Shown: piece by piece, positions 36,289 through 58,280 of the stretch
Numbering within the stretch: position 1 is the stretch's first letter
Layout of the letters: each line of letters begins with the position of its first letter
From: Cheilinus undulatus
Taxonomy: Eukaryota; Chordata; Actinopteri; Labriformes; Labridae
Assembly (NCBI RefSeq): GCF_018320785.1
Contig: NC_054867.1
Coordinates: 28,399,855-28,463,854, forward strand
DNA length: 64,000 nucleotides
Reading direction: 5' to 3'
Made by a program: the position numbers and the translations under genes
The notes under the pieces: model-generated
What the model was told of the DNA's origin: nothing
The model's database searches: none
What the model saw: the letters and a program-made list of their open reading frames with translations, nothing else

Positions 36289-36495
36289 TTTTTTTTTTTT
36301 TTTACTTGAGACTGGTTTTAACATTATTTTAGGGCTTTTTGCCCAAACTTTAGGATGGGATAGCTGAAGAGAGACAGGAAATATGAGACAAGAGAGTGAA
36401 GACATGCACCAAACAGGGCCAAGACCAGAATCCTGCGACCAGTGCATTCAGGACTTTCAGTCTCTGTACATGGGTGCCCGCTCTAAGCTAAACCA
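36289..36495 (-). repeat. tRNA-derived SINE, degenerate copy
   Basis: Read on the minus strand it starts with an A-box-like TAGCTTAGAGCGGGC and has a decayed B-box near 36430-36440. It shares its body with the copy at 9151-9333 ('cccaaactttagg..', 'agagagacaggaaat' on the + strand) and ends in an A tail (T run 36289-36303). Confidence 0.65.
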
Positions 36496-38122
36496 GTGTG
36501 GTACTTGGGACTTTTTTTGTTCTATAATAATTAAGAGAAATTAGAACCAAACCATCATTAGGCTTCCTATCTAAATGGAGATCAATAGTGGCTGCACTAT
36601 GGTAGAACAGTGAGGGAGGGGTGGAGTTGAAGGGGAAGCAGTGCACTTAGGGACACTGGAGGTACAGCCAAAGAAATGCATTGCTTTTGTTTCTGGGAAT
36701 AAAGCTATAGAGCCAAATCTACCAGAAATCTACTGTAAGAGTTGAATACAGTACAATCTTGGAATGTAAATTAACATGATTTTTTGTCTTTTTTGGTATT
36801 ATGGTATTATTTGTAACTACAGGTTATTCATTTATTTAATAATTTCATCTTCTAAAAAAATGTCTGCCACTACTCTTAAAGAAAAACTGTTTTTGTCTCA
36901 TTGCAATGTTTAAAAATCAAGGTTACAAAGAGAAACAAGAGAGAGAAGGACAAACAGCTTTCTCTGTGGAACTGCTCTGAATGACTTCTCTCTTTGAATA
37001 ACAAACTGTCATATATTGGAAGTTCCTCAACTTTTGTTACTCTTAATTAAAATGCATGGCCTTAAAGTTGATGTGAGAAAACAGTTAAAACCAAGAGAAT
37101 TTTCATCACCAGAAATGATTTTTAGGGGTAGGTCTGATGTAGAAATACCAAGCATAAATAAAAACCAGCCTGATCATCTTCTGACAACTGAGGTTTGTCT
37201 TTGGGTGCATACTGACCCCAATAAAATCATTCCCTATGCAGCATCAAATGATGCAGTTTTCTCTGGCTGTACCCTTGCACAGTCTTACTGGTAGCTCTGC
37301 CAACTCATGCATTGGGAGTTTCTTCATCTTGTTCTGCTTGCTATATTTACGCCGCCTTTACATTCCACAGGTGGATCAGACGGTGTGAATGTGGTTGTGT
37401 TTTCTGAAAGACGAACAGAAGGTAAGGGGTTTCTCAAGCTTTCAACATGCATTTGTCTGCTTCAGAAAGAAGCCCCCGGGCAGTGGAGTCTTTAATGCAC
37501 ACACCTAGTCTCCACTGTAGACTTCCTGAGACTGCCATGAGTCAGGATCTGAGGTTATGTAAGACCTCTGAGGAGAACACAGACACACCTGTGTCCTTAA
37601 AGACCCTGTAAAGTGAAAATGAATCTGTATTTAGGTTTGTTGTTTGAAAGGTCACATGTTACAAAAACCCTAAATCAAATTTCAGACGAATAAAACATCT
37701 CTAAGTTTATAAAATTAACCTTCAAAATCATGAAAAAATGAGGCAGTAAAATCTGCTCTGGCATGGTGTGGGCATGTCTGTTCAATGAGCTGAAGCCACG
37801 CCCACTCAGAATTTAAAAATGTTACAATCAGAATGGAGGAAAGCACTCACGGCATAAGCCTGTCTCTTGACCTTTTGTTGACTTCAGAAGAAAAGACAAA
37901 GTCAGTTTTCTAGCTCACATCTCTGTTATGACACTTTAAATGATCCATAGACCACTATGGCTGATAGATTTGACAAATTCACCTCACAATGAACAGAAAA
38001 ACAGCATTTAACTGACTTAATTTTCAATAAAGGCAGTGACATCAGCTAATAACCTACTGTACTGAGACGAACTGCTCTTTGATTTTATACTGTAGTGTTA
38101 GATGGGGGGGGGGGGGTCATTA

Positions 38123-38619
38123 CCATAGACTGTCGAAAGTATTGGACAAACCCTGTGTCACGTCAGCCGTCTGCTTACAATAGGCAGAATCAAACAGCTC
38201 TTGAAGCAAATCCACGGCAGCTTCCATATTGAAATCGCAGTCTCAACCGAACTTTGGATCAACCTAACGGCCTGCCCACTAAGCACGACTTCCTGTCAGC
38301 TAGCTAGCTAGTATTCTGGTTGAAACGTAGCTCTTGCCTGTCAAGCTATCTGTCAATCAAATGAGTCTGCAGTGAGGTTTGTCCTTAATATAAACAACCC
38401 CTGTACAGTGAGAGCACATGAAGACATTAGCTAATGAGACACGTTTGTTTTTTTTTTTAACCAGTCTGTAAACCAGTCTATTTCTAGTGTAAAAAACAAC
38501 TGTTTAACAGGTGTCCAGACAGGACGTCTGGTGTTCCTGCAGCAAGTGGACACTCGTCTTGCAATTTTTTGCACCTCCGCATTGGCTTCATTTTTCAGGA
38601 CTGGAGGTTGCTGCTTGGT
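38123..38619. repeat. Direct repeat copy 1
   Basis: It starts 'ccatagactgtcgaaag' and ends 'ggttgctgcttggt'. Most of its length aligns in order with 39250-39804, including 'ctgcttacaataggcag', 'cttccatattgaaat' and 'gctatctgtcaatcaaatga'. It has no coding content. Confidence 0.8.
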
Positions 38620-38784
38620 CATTACCCACTGTGGGCTCATGACATCACGAGCCCACATACTGGCCCCGCCCACATGAAACCAAGCCGGGAAAGAGGTGGA
38701 AAACTTTCTAACAGCCTCAACCTAGGATTCAGTCACATGTAGATCTCAGTGTTTTCCAAGAGGGTCTGGCTGCAGACCTCGAGC

Positions 38785-39246
38785 AAACCTCTATGCTGGG
38801 GCGTTCAGCTGGAGACCTGGGGTGTGCAGCGTGTTAGCTGTTGTTAGCATGACTACACCGCTGTGCTTACTAGACCTTAGCATAGCCCCGTACGCTGGGG
38901 TGTGCAGCAGCAGACCCCGACCTTTACGTACGCGTACGGGTCTAGGGGTCTACGCTATTAAAACCCAGAGTGGTTTGGTTCAGGCATTAAAATCCGAGTG
39001 CTTAGGTTTAGGCATTAAAACCCGAGTGGTTAGATTTAGGGTAAGCCAGTGGGCGAGCGGATAGAGCAGAAAATTTGTCGCGGGTAATATACGTCATCGC
39101 CCCAGCATAGAGGTCCACGGGCTAGGGCAATATACGTCACGCCCCAGCGTAGAGGTCCACGGGCTCGGGCAATGTACGTCATGCCCCAGCGCAGAGGTCC
39201 GCCCCTGCCTGCAGGTCTCCAGCTGAACACCCCAGCTTAGAGGTTT
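38785..39246. mobile_element. Inverted-repeat element with internal 42 bp tandem units
   Basis: The 35 bp end at 38785-38819 matches the reverse complement of 39212-39246 at 33 of 35 positions. The interior is unusually GC- and CpG-rich. It holds three 42 bp tandem units (AGGTCC at 39111, 39153 and 39195), each preceded by a TACGTCA block, and two ~30 bp 'aggcattaaaa' units near 38980-39040. There is no open frame of a known family. It looks like a foldback or MITE-type element lying between the two direct repeats. Confidence 0.6.
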
Positions 39247-39249
39247 ACT

Positions 39250-39804
39250 CCATAGTCTGTAGAAAGAACTGGACAAACCCCATGTGACATCAGTCGTCTG
39301 CTTACAATAGGCAGAGTAAAACGGCTTTTGAAACTTTGAAACCAATCCATGGATGCTTCCATATTGAAATTGCGGTCTCAACCGAACTTTGAATCAACCT
39401 AACGGCCCGCCCACTAAGCGTGACTTCCTGTCAGCCTGCTAGCTAGCTGATGGTTGACAGGAATAGAGCCTCTGCCTGCCAAGCTATCTGTCAATCAAAT
39501 GAGACGCGCCAATCACCGTGAAGTGAGGTTTATCCTAAATATAATCCAAATGATCGTTGTACAAAAAAAATTCACCCCCCGTACAGTGGGAGCACAATAA
39601 GACACTAGCTAATGAGACACGTTTGGTGTTTTGAACCAGGCTGTAAACCAGTTTATTTTGTGTGTCAAAACCAGCTGTTTAACATGTGTGCAGATGGAGC
39701 TTCCGGTTTTCCTGCAGCCAGCCTCAAGTGGACAGTCCCGGTATAGCAATTTTTTGCACTTCCGCATCGGCTTCATTTTTTAGGACTGGAGGTTGCTGCT
39801 TGGT
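39250..39804. repeat. Direct repeat copy 2
   Basis: Same family and orientation as 38123-38619, offset by 1127 bp, with a few small insertions (for example near 39515-39560). Together the two copies bracket the inverted-repeat element. Confidence 0.8.
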
Positions 39805-40879
39805 TTGCTTGAGGGCTGCAGCCAGATGCAAACATTTCACATGTTTACAGTAACCATATTCCAATATATCTAATGTGGTAAGACACAAATTTTGGATTTC
39901 ACTTTACAGGGTCTTTAAGGTTGCTCATAAATTGCAATTCACACTAAATGCCCCTCAACATTAAAGCTTCAGTCAGGAGTTTTTAGCAGGTTATGAACCA
40001 AACTGAAATGAAATTCTCCCCTGGAGTAAGCTAAAGTTGCCTGATAAGTGACAGACTTTGTTAAAAAAAAAAAAAAAAAAAAAAAACAGATAGGGTAGGG
40101 TTAGGAGGAACAGCTTTGCTTATGAGGGACGCCAAAATCAACACAAAAATAAATGTCTTAACAGGAGCTTTAAATTATGAAGCATTCTGCATAATGTAAT
40201 GTAATTGGTATTTAGACCCTCTGTTCAATTAATATATCATTTATATTTTTAGATAAGAATAGCTGCCAGTATATCATTTATGCTTTTGTTAAGAATAGCT
40301 GTCTTGGTTCGTTTGCAAACACAGATGGTATATTTGGAAATTGTTTGTGTGTGTCTGTGAATGTGTGTGGACATGTTTGGCATGAAATAAATAGCGACTA
40401 CAAATGATTTGAAATTCCTATGAGAACAAGAAAAGATCATTTGGTTGCAAAGAAGCCAGATCTGCCACCTCTCCACCAGAAAAACCTACCTCCGTCCTTA
40501 GAACTACCCCCGCAGCATACAGTACAAGCCAAGTCAGCCAGTGCCACACAAAGGCTTTATGATGAATAAAACCCACATACAAGACGGCAATCTAGGGCAT
40601 ACTTAGCAGCACTGCAGATCTTTTAAGTTGCACTTTCTTTGCAAGTTTTCTCACCAAGGCTTGTGATCAACAAGGCTAAAAGGCCTACAACAGTCGCCCT
40701 AAATGCAGTAATGGAAAATAAAATGTGCATGGAACATATTTTTGGCATAATGAAACAGGCCTAACTCATGTGGAAAAATCACAATCATGGACAGCCGGGA
40801 CTTTCATTCAAAATAGGGCAACTTGCTGCTTTGTGTCTACTGGGGGTGCTGCGAGTGTGAGTGTGTGTGTGTGTTTGTG

Positions 40880-41049
40880 AGTGAGTGTGGCAGGTAAACG
40901 TCACAGTTTGCCGAGAAAGCCTCAGTGAGCGCGCGCCACACTTCCTCAATCGACGGAATCACAGAGCGAAAAAAAAACGAGAGGAAGAGAAAGAGCAACT
41001 TTCATCGTGCTGCGGTGAAAAAGAGCAAGCACCGCGTTTGCAGGGCGAG
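40880..41049 (+). other. prkcd: Probable non-coding first exon / promoter-proximal region of prkcd
   Basis: A CpG-containing island follows a GT-rich stretch and ends at a consensus donor (GCGAG|gtgagg, donor at 41050). The next downstream acceptor that fits is at 44117, directly before the coding start, so this is the natural 5' UTR exon. An ETS-like CTTCCTC lies at about 40941. The left boundary is a guess. Confidence 0.5.
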
Positions 41050-44000
41050 GTGAGGCTGTCGTTTTCTTATTTTCTTCCTACAGTTACGGCTGACCATGTT
41101 TGGAGAGCGGAAAAGGGGCTAAAAGACAAAAAACTGAAGTCCTCTCCTCTTCTTGTTTCATCTTTCATCTATGGGGAAACTAACCGTAGCGTTAACTAGT
41201 CAACCGTAACCGTTGGTGCTAACGTTCGCTAGCTTTTCCTCCACAGTCTGATATCGTAACGAGTTTATTTGCTGTTGTAACATTAATCCTTTTCAAAGTT
41301 ATCTCTACACCCTTCTGTAAGGCGTTATAAGCAAAATTTCGTAAACCAAGCAGCAGTCCTGACTTAGACATAAAGCATGACAACTTTTGTTTTGCTTGTT
41401 TATGGGCATTTTAGCTTAAATGTTTTGACAGAATCTTTGTCCTGTGTGACTTTTTTAAACTACAGGGTCGACTCGAAAAAGTTACCTGTTTTTTGTCAGT
41501 TGCGGGCAGGTGATGTGTTACTTCTATGCAAACTAACCAGTATTGTTTACCGCCTTCAGCTGTCAAAACGTGACCCTTTCTACATTCGCTGGTGTGACCA
41601 ACAGCTACATAGGCACAGTTAGTTATGATGATAGTTGAGGCTGCTGTGGCATTATGGAATTCCAGTCCGGGTCACAGAATACGCTGTACACCGGGCGGTG
41701 AAGAGGAATGTGGGCAGGTCTGGACAGCAAAGCAAGAGGACTGCTGTTTTTTATATAAACCGCCATATTTATTTGTCATATAGAGAACCTGGATAGAAAC
41801 TGTTCTTGAGTCATATTTAACAAGACATCTGTGAACAGTCAGCCGGCGTGCAACCACATCCTTCTGAAAGATAAATGTTGTGACAAGAATTGTCAGGTGC
41901 ACACTGCCTGTCCTCTAATCACTGCATGCTCATTTTTGCGTTGTAAATCATCTGCTCCTGCATTTTGCAACTTTCAGTAATACTCAACAGAGTAGCATTT
42001 GAGCACTGAGTAGGCTATAGGAATTAAAACTATCTTAATATCCCGTTGCATCTTCACCACATGTGTATGTGATTCAGAGAGGCACATGTGAGGACATGTG
42101 TCATCAGTTGTAAGACTGAAGTTTATTGTGGATAGGGACCTTGATTTTTGGCTTATATTGTCCATATATTACATTGTTGTCTGCAGTGGTGATTATTTTA
42201 CATTGGTGAAGCACAGTCACTTGCATAAGGTGTCTGTATTCTTTTCTCATTTTTTTCCATGTTGTCATGGGACCAGATTATTGATGTGATAATATAGTGT
42301 TAAAAAAGTGCTACTCTTTCTTGCAACCCTGCTTGTTTGTTTTTGTGTCAGTAAGTATGGCACATATAAGCAGTTTGGGCAGTTCAGCAAAAGTTTGAAT
42401 GCGGCATTTATAAGGACATAACTACTGAATTTAACAGATGGGACAAATCGAAACTGCACATGCAGTTTCCTTGGTAATCAATCTTGTGCCACCCTCAATC
42501 ACACACTGTGCTTGTTATTGATCTCCAAAAACCCCTGACATGACAGCTCGCAGCAACAGCAGCAGCAGGGAGAGACTATGTGAACATGGTGATTTATCAC
42601 CCTCCCTGTTAGTAGAGACTTTTTCTGCCTTGTTATTTTTTTTTCTTTCATATTTTTCTGGTCTTAGTGTGGGTGGTTATGGGTTTAGGTAGGATTGAAA
42701 ATACCAGCAAGGACTACTGTGGTGCACTGCATGCTTGTATTTGGATTAGCGACATGTTGAGGCTCGCTCTTCCTTTGTAGCACAGGCAAACACCCCCACT
42801 GCTGCAGCTGCAAACTACATATTTAAAAAAAAAAAAAGATACAGGGAACCAGAAAGAGTGTAAGAGGCGCTGATGATGCTTGCTGATCTGACAAGGCAGT
42901 TGTTTTTCAAACAACAGAGTTGTTAAATCAATAGAATAGGCATATTGAATGGTATTTGTGTGACTGAAATGCTTGACGAGAAGAAGGATGGGCGTCAACT
43001 TTACAGCGCACATAGAGAAACCAGAGGCATATAGACTGGTACAGAACAAGTTGTGGCTCAGTCGGTAGCACATGTAAGCTTACACAAGCTATATTGAGCA
43101 TGAAGCAGCTTTTGCCAAGTACATAAGGTGTTATTGATCCCACACCAATCTATCACTACAAGCATGTATTTCCCTTATAAGACAGAGTATTAGGCTAATG
43201 TAACAACTATTGTTTTATAAATTTTAATGTATCATTGTATTGCAGGTGTGGGTGTATGAGATGTGACAAATGTCCATCATAAGAGCCCCAGTCATGTTTT
43301 AAACACTATAAATGGTAAAATATTAGGGCATAAAATTTTAAAAGCTAAAAAAATTAAAATGCAGAAGTAATGTAATTTCTCACCTAAGGTCTTTGTCAAC
43401 ATCATTTCCTTCCTTTTCTAAACATCATTTTAGCTATCTCACCAGACTGACACCAAGTAGTTAATCTATGGGTTGGGTTTTATCTGGCATTCTGAGTGTG
43501 AATACATAGTGAATATGAATTTAACAACTACCTAATTAATTGAGATTAATGTTGTTGTTTGTGCAGGTTCATATTACAGCAATTTATCTGTACATACAAC
43601 AGATAATACAAATAATACCTATGTCACATAAGTTTATAATTTTATTGACTTTTATCTACAACATTAGACTTTTTCTTTTATAAATAAAATGTAGAATAGA
43701 ATGCCCTCTACAGAATAAACAGGCAATTAAAAGGCGTACCTTTTTTGAAATGAGCTTTTTCATTTGAAAAGAGAAAAGTAGTTAGAGTTCTTGTAAAGGC
43801 ACAGTGTGCAGAGTCAAATTGTTTCCTGTTTTTGCAAAAAGTAGAGGTTCAGTGAAAGACCCTCTGCACTGGCTGACACCACATTTCACATTTTTTGTAC
43901 AGGTGTGTGATAGAATATTGCATCTAGGCTTGAAATCTGGTACACAGATGTCTATCAAAGAGAGTGTACCGATGTTTTTTCTATCCTTCTTTTGGATTCT

Positions 44001-44117
44001 TAATGTACTTTAAGATTTTGTATAGGCTATATGCATTGTAATAGGTTTACATAAGTTGAAACTGTAACTGTGTGCATATTTAATATTTTCACTGTGTTTG
44101 TCAATCTCTGTAAGCAG
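41050..44117 (+). other. prkcd: prkcd intron 1, nothing else recognised
   Basis: About 3.1 kb between the putative UTR exon and the first coding exon. I see no gene, RNA gene or clear mobile element in it, only AT-rich sequence and a short A run near 42824. Confidence 0.5.
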
Positions 44118-44138
44118 GTGACCTTGGTACTCGTCACC

Positions 44139-54486
<10,348 letters not shown>

Positions 54487-54622
54487 CTGTATTAGTGAGG
54501 CAAAGTTATGCACAGCCCCCTTATTCTGTCACCTCATTGGAATGGCAAATAGTTGAGCTGTTCTAAAATCAGTATTTTGTCTGACCTCTTCATTAGCACA
54601 TATTATTGCTCTGGGGCATGTA

Positions 54623-55156
54623 CAGTGCTTAACAAATTTATTAGACCACCCGTCATGTTTGTCTCAGAGACCATCCAGCATCATGAAGTGCTTTAATGCA
54701 GACTCTTTCATTTTCAGTCAGCTCTCCATGTTTTGCCATTTTGAACAGGAATGAGGAATTTCAAACTGAATTCACCTTTTTATACCCAAATTTGAGCCGG
54801 CTCACTGGGCTTCTCTGAGAAGTCAGAAATTAATCAAGCATAACATTCAACCACTAAAACTCATTTTTCTGTTCAGGAATGCAAATAAATAACTATATGT
54901 GACACATTAATCAAGAAATAATAATGTGCTTTACTATTTTTTCAGGGTTTTTTGTAAATCTGAAAATTCATGGATTAAAATAATTATATTTTAGCATTAA
55001 AAATATAATTCTGGTTAAAGAGCTTCTACATATTGGTGTATTAACCATTGCAGAAACATAAAAAATGATTTTGGTAATTACCAATGTTGTTAATTTAGGG
55101 CAGCTGTGGTATAAACCTTAGTTTGGGTGGTGGCCTAATAAATTTGTTAAGCACTG
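54623..55156. mobile_element. Tc1/mariner-type MITE, copy A
   Basis: TA-flanked element with terminal inverted repeats CAGTGCTTAACAAATTTATT and its complement at 55137-55156. It matches 59330-59876 along its whole length with only scattered differences. It has no transposase and sits just after the prkcd stop codon. Confidence 0.85.
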
Positions 55157-55686
55157 TATATAAAAAATAAGAATAGAAATGGGCCATTTTACTGTATATA
55201 TTGAGGTCGTTCTGTATGTGTGCATGCTTATTTGTCCAGCCCTATATGAGTAGTAGTATACGGACAGGAGGCTGAGATAACTTCCATTCCATTGTACATC
55301 ACTGCTTCCATCTGTTGCATTTTGTCTCTTTCAGTAAAAAATAATTTGGGTCTTAAACTATGAAGAGTAGAATAACGTGAAAATATGAATTAGAATGTGT
55401 AACCTGTCTTTGAAACGTTCAAATTTTTTGCCTTTGACTGGATAAATAATGTCTTTCTGAAAAAGTGAAATCTGTAATTATGTGACTGACTTTAAAAGTG
55501 CCATGTAAAGAACATATGCAAACAAGATTTAAATGATGACCAAATGCAGTCAGGTGTACGTGACTTTAAACTATGAGAAGAAAGTCACTGAAATGCTGTA
55601 TATAGATATTGTATATGTATATAGTTGTAACATGTATATTTCTTTGATGATGTACTTTTTTTTATTGTTTCCATCTTTTACATCTG

Positions 55687-55692
55687 ATTAAA
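55687..55692 (+). terminator. prkcd: Candidate prkcd polyadenylation signal ATTAAA
   Basis: This common variant hexamer lies 1.2 kb after the stop codon and just before the LINE fragment. It is chosen because the sequence after it changes character. Confidence 0.4.
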
Positions 55693-55776
55693 AATTCCAT
55701 CAACTCCCTTACTAAACTAAACAGAGGCCTCTTTGTCAGAAATTTTGTTCTCTAATATAATTTATCTTCTAAACAG

Positions 55777-57085
55777 TTGAAGGATGATTTCATTTTCTGC
55801 AACATATACAAGATTCTTAAGCAGACTAAGGGTGCGCTGGGTTTCCCGGAACTGTCTACCTATGCTCCTATCTGCCAGAACCCCTTATTTAAGCCAGGTT
55901 TGATGGATACTGTTTTTACACAGTTGGACAGGGGCTTGTCCATTATTAAGGATCTTTATATTAACAATCACTTTGCATCTTTTGCACAACTACAGTCTAA
56001 ATTTCATCTTCCTTGAGGTCATTTTTTTGCTGTCTTCAAATCAGAAGTTTTCTTAGGCTCTCTCTGTGTTAGAGTCATTACCCAAACAACATCTTTTTTA
56101 TGATGACAAAACCTCACACCTCAAAACTTTTAATATCACAACTAGTTAATTTTTTTCTTCGGCAACCCCATCTACTCATATTAAAGAAGCGTGGGTTAAA
56201 TACACTGGTGGAGAGATTTCGGATGAGCTGTGGGCCAAGGGTCTGACGGGGATCAAGTCTTGTTCTATCAATGCTAAACTTCAACTCATCCAGTTTAAAG
56301 TTTTTCACCGGCTACATTACTCCAAGACTAAATGAAACAGGCTTTTTCCCTCTGTTTCTGCTACATGTGACAAATGTGGGTCTGGTGATGGAACTCTGGG
56401 ACATTTTCTTTGGTCGTGTCTTAAACTTTGAGGCTTCTGGAACAATAATTTTCATCCGTACAGTGTTTTATATGGTATAGACCTGACCCCTAATAGCCTT
56501 ATTATGATATTGAGTTGCTCCAATCATTCCCTGACTGTTCCCTCTACCTTGCAACAATCCCTGAGGTTTGGTATGGTAATAACAAAAAGAGTTATTTTTA
56601 AAGGGTGGAAATCCACTTCTCCTTGTTTTAAAACTTGGTTAAACAATATCATTTCCAAGAAATCAGGTATTCTTTGTCTCTCATCCAAAGTTTCTTAAGA
56701 TTTGGGGTCCTTTCATTGACTACATCAGAAAGGAGAAATGCCAAACTAGCAACTGTGTATTTTTTTGTGCTTTCCTGTATCGCTATGAGCTGCTCTGTTT
56801 GAGACATACTGGTCTTTGGTCCTCTCATCTTTGCTCTGTGCCTCACTCAACTATGTACAACTTGGGACTGACGGACTCTCCTTATGACCTCTGTGTGATT
56901 CATGGACATTACTGACCGCCTGACTGTCATGGACACATTCCTTTATTATTTTTCTTTTTTGTTAGGAGGCAGGTTGTTTGTTTTTGGTCTGTTCTTGTTT
57001 TTGGTATGCTGTATTGGATTTGCTTTGATTTTTTTTGTCTGTTTTGTCTGTTTCTTTGGTTTGTATTTTTAAAAAAACAAAAATG
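55777..57085 (+). pseudogene. L1-type LINE ORF2 C-terminal remnant with 3' tail
   Basis: The first 80 codons (55777-56013) carry 'RGLSIIKDLYINNHFASF' and 'LQSKFHLP', typical of the region after the reverse transcriptase in fish L1-type elements. In shifted frames come 'ISDELWAKGLTGIKS' (about 56217-56262), 'LIQFKVFHRLHYSKTK' (about 56284-56331) and a zinc-knuckle-like C..C..G..H..W..C segment (about 56369-56431). Frameshifts and stops break it throughout. It ends in a T-rich then A-rich 3' tail near 57080. It is a 5'-truncated dead insertion in the gene's orientation, directly downstream of prkcd. Confidence 0.75.
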
Positions 57086-58110
57086 TTCAGGAATAATACA
57101 TCTATATAAATCCATCAACTCCCAAGTTTAATCAGCTTATTTTAAAGCAAGATTCCAAACCCATACCATGAAAGATGTGTTCAAAAACACAAAATAACTT
57201 TTTAGTGGGCTTACTCATCTTCAACATTATTTTAGTGCAAATACATAAGGAAGGGTGTAATGTTCTCATATTGGAATTAGATATTTGTTCTGTTTTGTTG
57301 ATTCAATAACAACCATACATTTTATGTGTATTTTGTAGTGTTTTATAAATCATTGGGTCTTGGCTATGTTTTCCAAATTTAACACCGAGTAATTCACTCT
57401 TTCTCAAACTACCATTTTTGACCATTGTTGACATTAACATTCTTCTGATTTTTTTCATTCCTATTCAAAGTTTATATCAAAATTTGGATTTATCTATTTG
57501 CCGTAGAAATGATTTAGCTTACAATTCTGAAATTCCGAATAGTTCAATGAGGCAGGCTAAAAACCGTCACCTTCCACTTCATAAAACATCACTGTCAGTT
57601 ATCAACCAGTGGAGGAGTGGTCTTATGGAGTAAAACTGTACATCTGATTAATACCTTAATTCTGGTGACAATGTTTGATGGTGAAAACATAAATTTGATC
57701 ATTTTCCATCTCTATAACAGCTTTTCAATTATTTACCTAATTATATACCTAAACACCTTCATGTTTCTACTTTTGTCACTTCTCTGCTTAACCCTTAGAT
57801 GCACAAGTGGGTCATCATGGGACCTGCATTCATTTCCTATGGAATTACATGAAAACCTTTGATTCTTCTCAACTGTGACTGTCAGTCAATTTGTCAATTT
57901 GTGGACCACACCGGCTATATCACAAGTGTAACCCCTTAAAGAAGATTATTTTACATAGTAACATCTGATACATGTAACTGTTATCTTCATTTTTACCTGA
58001 GAAATGTGTGTGCGGCGTGACATTCATGACTAGTGAGTGAAAGAGTATGGCTTATTATCATATATCAACAAATTAACACTAACTAGCTAACATTACTGTA
58101 TTACTGTCTA
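57086..58110. other. Intergenic, no gene recognised
   Basis: AT-rich DNA. A short stretch at 57788-57830 begins TTAACCCTTAGATGCAC and may be one end of another TTAA-type MITE, but the partner end was not found. The open frame near 57418-57630 matches no family I know. Confidence 0.5.
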
Positions 58111-58118
58111 TCTAATAC

Positions 58119-58272
58119 ATTGGTTCCCAACCAAAGATGTGTGTGTGTGTGTGTGTGGGTGTGTGTGTGTGTGTGTGTGTGTGGTGGTGGTGGTGGTGGT
58201 GGGGGGGGGGGCTCTGCTTTTCTTAGGTATATGTAGGGGGGGCTCCAGGGAAAAATGGTTGGGAAACACTGA
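58119..58272. mobile_element. Small hAT-like MITE expanded by a GT microsatellite
   Basis: Inverted ends 'ggttcccaacc' (58122-58132) and 'ggttgggaaac' (58257-58267) are flanked by tctaatac (58111-58118) and tctaatgc (58273-58280), a 7 of 8 match fitting a hAT target duplication. Most of the interior is the (GT)n tract at 58138-58211. Confidence 0.6.
58138..58211. repeat. (GT)n/(GGT)n microsatellite ending in a G run
   Basis: About 45 bases of GT repeats with one GGG interruption, then GGT repeats, then 11 or more G. It is likely polymorphic. Confidence 0.95.
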
Positions 58273-58280
58273 TCTAATGC

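Larger units (their letters stand above)
32661..40879. other. Intergenic region between fgd5 and prkcd
   Basis: No protein family is recognisable in any frame. The content is a Tc1-like fragment (34740), a SINE (36289), a G homopolymer (38104-38116), two ~0.5 kb direct repeats with an inverted-repeat element between them (38123-39804) and an A homopolymer (40063-40086). The stretches 32661-34739, 35426-36288, 36496-38122 and 39805-40879 show nothing else I can name. A 51 nt exon-like segment at 37371-37421 is discussed under the findings. Confidence 0.6.
54487..55692 (+). other. prkcd: prkcd 3' UTR (extent inferred)
   Basis: This runs from the TGA at 54484-54486 to a plausible ATTAAA signal at 55687-55692. 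It contains the MITE at 54623-55156, which itself brings AATAAA hexamers near 54889 and at 55137-55142 that could act as earlier signals. Confidence 0.5.

Noticed and set aside
38123..39804. The paired direct repeats as LTRs of a retroelement
   Set aside because: Their ends lack TG...CA, no primer-binding site or gag/pol frame lies between them, and the interior is only ~0.6 kb.
57418..57630. A 71-residue frame after the LINE tail as a further gene or ORF2 piece
   Set aside because: I could not match it to any L1 or other family motif, and there are no splice or promoter signals.
57788..57925. Second TTAA-CCC MITE
   Set aside because: Only one plausible end (TTAACCCTTAG) is seen; the facing end with TTAA could not be found.
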